32,140 nucleotides of DNA from Bacteroidales bacterium (GTDB taxonomy: Bacteria; Bacteroidota; Bacteroidia; Bacteroidales; Bacteroidaceae), in contig JAGHUS010000104.1 of the NCBI GenBank assembly GCA_018064685.1, forward strand, positions 1-32,140, given 5' to 3'. The notes under the pieces were generated by a model. That model was not told where the DNA came from and made no database searches. It worked only from the letters and a program-made list of their open reading frames with translations. This document shows, piece by piece, positions 24,616 to 30,339 of this stretch (the first letter of the stretch is position 1; each line of letters begins with the position of its first letter). The position numbers and the translations under genes are program-made.

Positions 24616-25644
24616 ATGAAACGCACAATTTTCCTTTTTGCCGTATTGTTTTCTTGTGTGGCCAGTTTCGCCATTTCTACAAGTAAGGTTCGTCAGCATG
24701 CCCGCTTCCTTAGCGACCGCATGGCCTACGAGCTCGACCTCACACCCTATCAGTACGACGATGTGTATGAGATAAACTACGACTTCATCTACTCTGTCAA
24801 TCGCCTAATGGACGATGTCGTGTATGGCTATACCGATGCCATCGACCGCTATTACACCTTTCTCGACTTCCGCAACGACGACCTGCGTTACGTCCTCAAC
24901 TCGGCTCAGTATCGCCGCTTCATGATGGCCGACTACTTCTATCGTCCCATCTACAGCACCGGTCGCAACTGGACGTTCCGCATCTACACCATCTACAGCA
25001 ACCACAACTTCTTCTATTTCGACCATCCCACTGGCTACCGCAACTATGCTGGCGGTCATAACCGTGTTCACTACACCGCCGGTTATTACGTCAACCGTAA
25101 CTACGGACACGGTGGCGACCGCTATCAGCCCTCTCGCATCATGGGCGGCCAGGATTACAACGGCCATCGCCGCAACGATTTCGGCACCAACCTCGTGACA
25201 CGCGGCAATGGCAGTGGCGGACATGGTCACGGCAACGGATACTCCATCAATTTCCGTCCCAACAACTACAACAATGCCAACCAGAACAACCGCACACAAG
25301 ATCCCCGCTACCAGGATAATTCGGGCAACCGCAACTCGCCCATGATAAACAATCGTGGCAATGGTCAGAACCCTCAGCAGCAGTACAACGGCCGTGGATA
25401 TAACCAGAATGGTCAGCAGTACAATGGTCAGAACCAGCAGTACAACGGCCGTGGTAACAACCAGAGCGGACGTCCTAACAGCAGCACTCGCGGCACGTCA
25501 ACCGAGACTCGTCAGAGCACTCGCGGCACATCAACCGACGCACGTCAAAGTCAGCCTACGCGCAGCAAGGATTCGGGCAGCACCACAACACCCGACAACT
25601 CGGGTGGCCATGGTCATGGCACGTCGACAAGAGGAACTCGATAA
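24616..25644 (+). CDS. Secreted protein with helical N-domain and Asn/Gln/Gly-rich repeat tail
   Basis: Not assigned to a named family. The 342-residue product has a signal peptide (MKRTIFLFAVLFSCVASFA). Residues about 25-120 form an Arg/Tyr/Asp-rich helical domain with LDLTPYQYDDVYEINYDF, which recalls the LTxxQ helices of Spy/CpxP-type periplasmic chaperones (a resemblance only). From about 150 the chain becomes disordered: Tyr, His and Gly rich, then Asn/Gln-rich copies of QQYNGRG, then a duplicated 11-residue unit STRGTSTETRQ. The tail ends in GHGHGTSTRGTR. It is divergent from susC, separated by 209 nt. Its stop lies 2 nt before the 209-bp palindromic element. A cell-envelope role is likely from the export signal; nothing more can be supported. 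Confidence 0.8.
   Translation: MKRTIFLFAVLFSCVASFAISTSKVRQHARFLSDRMAYELDLTPYQYDDVYEINYDFIYSVNRLMDDVVYGYTDAIDRYYTFLDFRNDDLRYVLNSAQYRRFMMADYFYRPIYSTGRNWTFRIYTIYSNHNFFYFDHPTGYRNYAGGHNRVHYTAGYYVNRNYGHGGDRYQPSRIMGGQDYNGHRRNDFGTNLVTRGNGSGGHGHGNGYSINFRPNNYNNANQNNRTQDPRYQDNSGNRNSPMINNRGNGQNPQQQYNGRGYNQNGQQYNGQNQQYNGRGNNQSGRPNSSTRGTSTETRQSTRGTSTDARQSQPTRSKDSGSTTTPDNSGGHGHGTSTRGTR
25483..25548 (+). repeat. 33-bp coding tandem duplication
   Basis: Two adjacent 33-bp units, each beginning AGCACTCGCGGCAC (25483 and 25516), differ at a few positions and encode STRGTSTETRQ and STRGTSTDARQ in the disordered tail of the secreted protein. Confidence 0.8.
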
Positions 25645-25646
25645 AA

Positions 25647-25855
25647 GTGAATCAGGGGGTCAGACCTGGGCTGTCAAGTTTCTGACATATAACGGTATCT
25701 TTTCGAAACCAAAAATGCACAAAAATAGCACAAAAAAGAATTTATCTGCTTATCGTGTAGAAGCCAAAGAAGAAAATGTTCTATGCCATTTTTGTACCAT
25801 TTTTGGTTCCAAACAATAACAAACTTGACAGGCTAGGTCAGACCCCCTGATTCAC
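25647..25855. repeat. 209-bp near-palindromic element with 35-bp inverted ends
   Basis: Ends 25647-25681 and 25821-25855 are inverted copies matching at 32 of 35 positions; both carry GTGAATCAGGGGGTC at the outer edge. Further in, AACCAAAAATG (25707-25717) pairs with CATTTTTGGTT (25798-25808), and a second CAAAAAT/ATTTTTG pair follows, so the whole element folds as a long imperfect hairpin. No protein is encoded. It lies exactly between two convergent genes and supplies the TGA stop of the AlbA_2-domain gene. A related end sequence occurs at 31833-31871. Confidence 0.85.
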
Positions 25856-26478
25856 ACTATTTTCACCACCCACTTGTGCTCCTTCAGCACTAGTTCCACG
25901 ATGCCGAATCTCACCCATCTGGCCAGTGTGCGTATAGCCCTCTTTCGCTGCATCCTTGTCCGCTTGCAGAAGTTGTTCAGACTGATCTCGCTATCCTGTT
26001 GTGCGGCAATCAGTTGTAGGTGCTCCTTTTCTATGTCGGTAAACACCTGCAGTTCGCCCGTGTCCTTGCCCTCCTGACGCCATAGCTCCAGGTGAATGGG
26101 CGAAGCCACGATGTTCTCGTCCTCAACGCGTATGTAAGCCCTTGGCTTGCCATCCTCGTCGATGGCGCACACCGGACGCTCGTCGGCCATTGGAATGCTG
26201 GCTATGAGCACCGTCATGCCTCCCTCGCGTATTGTCTCCATGAGGCATTCTACGGGTGGCTGACAACGAGTCTGAGCCGCAGCGTCAATCATGTATATCT
26301 CCTCCTCGCTCTTCACGCCCGCTATCTTGCCGTTATCGCGAACACCCACCAGCAATCGTCCTCCGTCGGTATTGGCAAATGCCGACACCGAGTGAGCGAT
26401 TTTTGTTACGCTCGATATCATATATTTGAAGTCTTGCTGCTGATGCTCGCCTTGGGCTATAAGTTCGTAAATGTTCAT
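25852..26478 (-). CDS. AlbA_2 (Schlafen-type) domain protein with C-terminal helix-turn-helix
   Basis: Putative nucleic-acid-associated regulator. Start ATG 26478 gives 208 residues (MNIYELIAQGEHQQQDFKYM). The frame is open to 26625, but that part overlaps the promoter at 26541-26571. Residues 1-140 form the AlbA_2 domain: the QQDFKY entry strand near 13, AHSVSAFANTDGGRLLVGVRDNGKIAGV near 27-54, and YIRVEDENIVAS near 130. The C-terminal 60 residues (SLNNFCKRTRMQRKRAIRTLARWVRFGIVEL) look like a winged helix. This two-part layout is common in Bacteroidota proteins of unknown role. The stop codon lies inside the inverted end of the 209-bp element. Confidence 0.85.
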   Translation of the reverse strand: MNIYELIAQGEHQQQDFKYMISSVTKIAHSVSAFANTDGGRLLVGVRDNGKIAGVKSEEEIYMIDAAAQTRCQPPVECLMETIREGGMTVLIASIPMADERPVCAIDEDGKPRAYIRVEDENIVASPIHLELWRQEGKDTGELQVFTDIEKEHLQLIAAQQDSEISLNNFCKRTRMQRKRAIRTLARWVRFGIVELVLKEHKWVVKIV

Positions 26479-26540
26479 CGCCAGTGTTCTTTTCCGGCTG
26501 CAAAGTAAAGCAAAAATTGCGATACTGCCAAATGTCGTGG

Positions 26541-26571
26541 CAAATTTATTCTTTTCACACGAAGGCACAAA
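26541..26571 (-). promoter_or_regulatory. Bacteroidota-type promoter of the AlbA_2-domain gene
   Basis: Minus-strand TTTG (26568-26571), 19 nt, TAAATTTG (26541-26548). The ATG is 62 nt downstream. A weaker second candidate with TTACTTTG lies at 26501-26508 with CAAA at 26529-26532 (TTTG on the minus strand, 20 nt spacer). Confidence 0.7.
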
Positions 26572-26628
26572 GTTCACGAAGTTTGTTTTTGTATCCGTCG
26601 ACCGCTCATAGTGTCTGAAGAACAAATA

Positions 26629-26649
26629 AAGGCACGGAAACCGTGCCTT
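26629..26649 (-). terminator. Perfect hairpin terminator
   Basis: A perfect 9-bp stem AAGGCACGG/CCGTGCCTT with an AAA loop, followed on the minus strand by TTTATTTG. It lies about 180 nt after the stop of the three-helix membrane protein gene, whose transcription it probably ends. Confidence 0.75.
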
Positions 26650-26698
26650 ATGTGAATGGATTGCTTACTTATTCATGTTTCGCATGTTGCTCAACTTG

Positions 26699-26815
26699 TT
26701 CGGTTATACGGTTTTAAGGTCGGGCTAAAGCCCTTTTTCGGTTATAAGGATTATGCGAGATTTCGAAAGAATACTTCTAATTTCCGTATAACCGTATAAC
26801 CGCAAAACCGCATAG
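26699..26815. repeat. REP-like inverted repeat region (CGGTTATACGG family)
   Basis: CGGTTATACGGTT (26701-26713) has a perfect 13-bp inverted partner at 26790-26802. A further overlapping CCGTATAACCG copy starts at 26784, and CGGTTATAAGG lies at 26739. Between the arms is a small hairpin GGGCTAAAGCCC (26722-26733). The region is the 3' untranslated stretch of the membrane protein gene. Confidence 0.7.
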
Positions 26816-26831
26816 CCGATAAACTTAAGCA

Positions 26832-27521
26832 TTAAAAGAAATTAGCCAGGCTGAAGCCTGTGGGCAGAGGTATGGTGCACATGTAGATGAAGGCCGCAAT
26901 GAAGCCCAGGACAGACACGATGACCAGTATCTCGCGGTTAGGCAGAGCCTTGAACGTGCCGGTGATACCCAGCAAGAACAATACGACGGTGAAGATAACC
27001 GTCACGAGGTTGTAGGCATCGCCGTTGGCATTATCCTTCTGACCCTCTTCCAGTGCCTTCTGCGATTCAGCAAGCTTGGCATTCGCGTCAGCGAAATAGG
27101 TGTCGATGAAACCCTCCTTGTCGAAAGGCGATACGAAGTTATCGTCGGTAGACTCGCCCATAGCCCATACCACAGCGTCGGCAAAATCCTGGTTGGCGCA
27201 GTTCTTCAGCACATAGCCTATGCGCTCCTCAAACTTGCCATCGTCGGTGGGATTGAATTTCTCCTCCACCATCATGCCGTTAATCTCGTTCCAGTGCATG
27301 GCATCCATGGTGAAGAGCTGCATGCCCTGTACGTAGTCCGAGTTACCCTCGGCAGCCAGGTTGTTGCTCAGTGCATAGTTGGTAGCCTGGTTGCCGCCAT
27401 GCAGCGAAGCTATCCACGATGCTCCAGCCGAGAACAAGGCTGTGATGCCCAACATGATAGCTACAATCACTTCGATCTGTTTCTCCGAAAGGAATTTTCC
27501 TTTGTTTACTACATCTGTCAT
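26832..27521 (-). CDS. Three-helix membrane protein of unknown function
   Basis: Not assigned to a family. The 229 residues contain one hydrophobic helix near 17-38 (VIVAIMLGITALFSAGASWIA), a soluble middle of about 130 residues, and two adjacent helices near 170-190 and 197-217 (VTVIFTVVLFLLGITGTF, ILVIVSVLGFIAAFIYMCTI). The middle part is acidic, with a predicted coiled stretch FADANAKLAESQKALEEGQKD just before helix two. The layout, one N-terminal and two C-terminal helices around a soluble domain, resembles small uncharacterized membrane proteins. It has a strong promoter 108 nt upstream and stands alone. No neighbouring gene suggests its job. Confidence 0.82.
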   Translation of the reverse strand: MTDVVNKGKFLSEKQIEVIVAIMLGITALFSAGASWIASLHGGNQATNYALSNNLAAEGNSDYVQGMQLFTMDAMHWNEINGMMVEEKFNPTDDGKFEERIGYVLKNCANQDFADAVVWAMGESTDDNFVSPFDKEGFIDTYFADANAKLAESQKALEEGQKDNANGDAYNLVTVIFTVVLFLLGITGTFKALPNREILVIVSVLGFIAAFIYMCTIPLPTGFSLANFF

Positions 27522-27628
27522 AGTTGTATGTTAAATTGTTTAAGTGAATCTTTTGCGTGCCCTTAGTTTATGTCGTCACGCATGCTTTTTGTTATCTCTC
27601 TATAATATCTCCTTATTGAATTCGGCTG

Positions 27629-27660
27629 CAAAGTTAATCCAAAAGTCCCTAACTACCAAA
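27629..27660 (-). promoter_or_regulatory. Bacteroidota-type promoter of the membrane protein gene
   Basis: Minus-strand TTTG (27657-27660), exactly 20 nt, TAACTTTG (27629-27636): a full consensus. It leaves a 5' leader of about 100 nt. A second -7 match, TATCTTTG, lies farther upstream at 27697-27704 without a TTTG. Confidence 0.8.
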
Positions 27661-27819
27661 TCTTTCCATTATTTTCTGCCTCTTTTTTTGACACTGCAAA
27701 GATACGGCGTTTTCCGAATGTGTTGAGTAGTTGTGAGTAGATACGCGCTAAACGGAAATATTTTTTTTAAACGCTATTACGGATTTGTGTTAAATAAGGG
27801 TGGAAAAGGGTGAAAAAAC

Positions 27820-27907
27820 ACTCGCAGCGAACACAAGATGCGATCGCAGCGAGTGTAAGTTGTGATCGCAGCGAGTGTAGGTTGTGATCGCAGCGAGTGT
27901 AAGCAAT
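27820..27907. repeat. Four 22-bp tandem units, each with TCGCAGCGA
   Basis: The odd palindrome TCGCAGCGA occurs exactly at 27822, 27844, 27866 and 27888, that is, every 22 bp. The last three units are nearly identical; the first is diverged outside the core. The spacing is close to two helical turns, so all cores face one side of the DNA. It lies 160 bp upstream of the membrane protein promoter and just before a small Cys/His-rich ORF. It is iteron-like or operator-like; no cognate protein is identified. Confidence 0.8.
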
Positions 27908-27960
27908 GCTACATGGGAGTGTTTCTGGCTGCTTGTTTGTGAATCTAGGGGCTGAACCCC

Positions 27961-28095
27961 ATGATCCACATCGAAGCCTATTACTATGACAGACACTGTA
28001 TGGGACTGCAGCAATGCGGAAGCCCCATCGAGTTTGTCAGCCTAGAGAAGGCTGAAAAAATGGGTAGGCATCCGTGTGGTTTTTGTGCCCAGTAG
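27961..28095 (+). CDS. Small Cys/His-rich ORF, likely fragment of an Ada-like metal-binding domain
   Basis: A 44-codon ORF beginning MIHIEAYYYDRHC. Its pattern C-x-G-L-x2-C, then FVSLEKAEKMGRHPCGFCA, fits the small metal-binding tail found at the end of many Bacteroidota and phage-related proteins, whose usual form is YH...C.GL..C...I..VSLEEAKKMGR.PC..C. Cysteines at 13, 19, 39 and 42 and His12 are candidate ligands. An in-frame TAG lies 12 nt before the ATG, so the usual upstream part is missing. It may be the remnant of a longer gene or a free-standing mini-protein. No promoter was recognized. The stop codon overlaps the first GGGGGCA motif. Confidence 0.4.
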   Translation: MIHIEAYYYDRHCMGLQQCGSPIEFVSLEKAEKMGRHPCGFCAQ

Positions 28096-28368
28096 GGGGC
28101 AGTTTTGAACAGTTTGGGGGCATTTTTAAGGGCACTTTTGAGTCAAGAAATTCATCTTGTAACATGCATAATATCAAATAAATATGAATACAGGGGGCAA
28201 ATAGGGCACTTTTTTTCAGAAAAACCCGTACAGGTGCGCGCACGTGTATAAAGACTTTTCGAGGAAAAAAGTGGAAAAAATGCCCCCCCCCTACACTCGT
28301 AAAGCAAAGAATATCATATAGTTAGAAGGGTATTTTTGGTGCTCAAAAATGCCCCCAAAAATGCCCAC
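28095..28368. repeat. Cluster of GGGGGCA / TGCCCCC motifs in inverted halves
   Basis: GGGGGCA at 28095, 28116 and 28193; then TGCCCCC at 28281 and 28350, with a TGCCCAC variant at 28362. Several are flanked by AAAAA or TTTTT (CAAAAATGCCC, GGGCATTTTTA). The left half carries only the G-rich orientation and the right half only the C-rich. GGGCACTTTT also occurs twice in the left half (near 28131 and 28204). No ORF of note lies inside. Confidence 0.55.
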
Positions 28369-28423
28369 AAAAACAGCGAGATAACAATATACTTTCTTTT
28401 AACCAACTGAAATTAAATACATT

Positions 28424-28567
28424 ATGAATAATATTGAGGATACCGTCGACACCATCAGCGATGCGCTGTATGGATTGATAGATGCAGGAGTGCTGCCAGA
28501 CTGCACCGAAGAACCTGATTGTTTTGTCACCGAGGACGATGATGAATACAACTTATTCTTGCACTGA
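28424..28567 (+). CDS. Highly acidic 47-residue microprotein ORF
   Basis: ORF encoding 47 residues beginning MNNIEDTVDTISDALYGLID. Fourteen residues are Asp or Glu, there is no Lys or Arg, and two Cys (27 and 33) flank a TEEPD turn. The first 25 residues can form an amphipathic helix. No family was recognized. Support for a real gene: a strong ATG in an AT-rich leader, a TATTTTTG -7-like element at 28331-28338 (no -33), and a good terminator 45 nt after the stop. The extreme charge suggests binding to a basic partner such as a nucleic-acid-binding protein (inference). Against: no homologue can be checked here. Confidence 0.45.
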   Translation: MNNIEDTVDTISDALYGLIDAGVLPDCTEEPDCFVTEDDDEYNLFLH

Positions 28568-28611
28568 GGTCAGCTCACTTAGTTTGATTTTTCTTTTTAA
28601 AACCACAAAAA

Positions 28612-28659
28612 AAGGAGTTAAAAGGAGCAAGACAATCGTCCTAACCCCTTTAACTCCTT
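28612..28659. terminator. Bidirectional terminator between the microprotein ORF and the LruC-type gene
   Basis: AAGGAGTTAAAAGG (from 28612) pairs with CCCCTTTAACTCCTT (28645-28659) over about 14 bp; A-rich sequence precedes it, providing a U-tract for the minus strand. It lies 28 nt after the stop of the minus-strand lipoprotein gene and 44 nt after the stop of the plus-strand acidic ORF. Confidence 0.75.
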
Positions 28660-28687
28660 AATATGTCATTTATCTGCTAGAGAACAT

Positions 28688-30073
28688 TTACTCCATGTTC
28701 TGCTGCTTGATGATATCCTTCAGGTAGGGGATGATGCTGACACGCTCCTGCATCCATGGCTGCTTGGTGCTGGTGGCAATGATTAGAGGAACGTTGCCTG
28801 CAGCAGGGAAGGTAAGGCTGTTCACGCCATCTCCACTGCCCGTCTGCCGTACGCTGATGGAGATGTTGTTGGCATCAGGATCCCAGCCAGTGATGTCGTA
28901 TACGGTGTTGGGGTCAACATTCATTTGTCCCTTCATCCAACCCAGTTCGGTGTTGCCGATGGTGAGGTTGAAGGGTAGTGTACCACCCAGATGGCGTATC
29001 GTGGCAGTCTGTTCGCCCCACTCGCCGTATGTCTGGTTCGTTATCTCGCCCGTTGTGGGGTTGTAGTCGTACTGTATGGTGCGTGTGCTCGTTACGTCTA
29101 CTACGATGTCGTTGTAGTCGGTATCGTCGGTTTCGCCCAGGTCCTCGATCATATAGCGCTTGCTGATGGTCTGCTCGAACGACATGGGTTCGTTGGGCGT
29201 AATGTCTTCGGGCAGTTTGGGATCGCCCACGATCAGGAACATTACATCCTCGTAGTCATAGTCGGAAGCGTTCAGCATGATCTCGGCACCAATAAGCTTG
29301 ACCTGCTTGCCAGCATCCAGCAGCTGCTGGGGTAGTGTCACTGCGCTGCTGAAGTCCTTCATGTATCCGTCCAAGGACGAGGGGTAGATGCCCAGTGTGG
29401 GACGATAGACGTAGAAGTAGATGGGCTGGTCGGAAGGGATGTTCTTGAAGGTAAGAGCCTTGGAGCGTACATCATTGTTGCCATAGGTGTATGACTTTTC
29501 GATGTTCTGCACGTTCTTCCACTTCTCGGTGCTTCCTGCCTTGCGTGTCTGCATCATCTCGCCCTTCTTCCACAGCAGGTAGTCGGTGGCATCATCGCCT
29601 GTACCCACCACCATGTGCACCTCGTAGGCACTGGTGGAGTAACCTTGGCGAACGGGTATGATGGTGAAGCTGTTTTCGGGTGTGAGCATGGCGTAGGTAT
29701 TGCCCATCAGGCTGTTGTCAACATTCTCCTCGATCTTGTTCATCGTGGTCTGCAGACTGGCTGGTATGTCGTAATAGCCTTCTTCGTTGAGGAACTCGTA
29801 ATCCTGGTCGGGTGTGCAGGTGATGTTGCCACCGGCACGTGTAGCACGGGTCATGTCGGCTGCAATACGTGTGAGTGGGCGTCCAGCAAAGTCCCATGTC
29901 TGGTTGGCGGGAATCTCTCCGAATTTCTTGGTGAAGTACTCGGCAAACTGCTCTTTCTGCAGTTGCTCGAAACGTTGTGCATTGTACTTGTAAAGGTCGT
30001 CGTTGGTGCAAGATGCCATCATGAGTGTGGCAACTGTAGCCAAACAAAGTCTGGAAATTTTCATCTTTTTCAT
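28688..30073 (-). CDS. LruC domain-containing (DUF4842-type) surface lipoprotein
   Basis: Predicted lipoprotein with signal MKKMKISRLCLATVATLMMASC (lipobox MASC; an alternative start is Met4). The 461 residues include the FGEIPANQTWDFAG motif near 52-65, common at the N-terminus of this Bacteroidota family. In the second half are two Asp-rich blocks, ASDYDYEDVMFLIVGDP near 272-288 and EDLGETDDTDYNDIVVDV near 312-330. These resemble the Asp-rich, probably calcium-binding, motif of the DUF4114/LruC domain. The C-terminus is beta-rich. Family members are surface-exposed, but the molecular role is unknown. Upstream a TAATTTTG -7-like element lies at 30215-30222, about 140 nt before the start. Confidence 0.82.
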   Translation of the reverse strand: MKKMKISRLCLATVATLMMASCTNDDLYKYNAQRFEQLQKEQFAEYFTKKFGEIPANQTWDFAGRPLTRIAADMTRATRAGGNITCTPDQDYEFLNEEGYYDIPASLQTTMNKIEENVDNSLMGNTYAMLTPENSFTIIPVRQGYSTSAYEVHMVVGTGDDATDYLLWKKGEMMQTRKAGSTEKWKNVQNIEKSYTYGNNDVRSKALTFKNIPSDQPIYFYVYRPTLGIYPSSLDGYMKDFSSAVTLPQQLLDAGKQVKLIGAEIMLNASDYDYEDVMFLIVGDPKLPEDITPNEPMSFEQTISKRYMIEDLGETDDTDYNDIVVDVTSTRTIQYDYNPTTGEITNQTYGEWGEQTATIRHLGGTLPFNLTIGNTELGWMKGQMNVDPNTVYDITGWDPDANNISISVRQTGSGDGVNSLTFPAAGNVPLIIATSTKQPWMQERVSIIPYLKDIIKQQNME

Positions 30074-30282
30074 TGTTTTATGTTTTTGTTTCCTTTGTCT
30101 AGCGGTTTAGAGGTTGGTCTTTTAGAGGAAATTGCTTTTTGTAGTAATAGAACAAGCAAATCCTGATATCTTCTACTTTCCCAAACGCCTAAACGTCTAG
30201 TCTGCTATTCGCTGCAAAATTATGTATTTCTTGCGATATAAAAAATAAAATAAGATGATTTTTTTTTGTTTTAGTGTGCTTT

Positions 30283-30315
30283 TTTGCATTTTTCGGCCAA
30301 AAAATGCTATCTTTG
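30283..30315 (+). promoter_or_regulatory. Bacteroidota-type promoter of radA
   Basis: TTTG (30283-30286), 21 nt, TATCTTTG (30308-30315), with the radA ATG 24 nt downstream. The stretch 30074-30339 otherwise holds only AT-rich divergent promoter sequence. Confidence 0.8.
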
Positions 30316-30339
30316 CAGTGTTAATGCAATGTTTAAACG

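Noticed and set aside
27820..27907. CRISPR array
   Set aside because: Units are contiguous 22-mers with no unique spacers and no cas genes nearby.
27790..28014. 74-codon minus-strand frame over the tandem repeats
   Set aside because: Its repetitive SLRS/CDHNL segments come from the 22-bp units; no start context or domain.
28037..28243. 68-codon minus-strand frame
   Set aside because: It spans the GGGGGCA motif region with a Pro/Cys composition typical of random frames.
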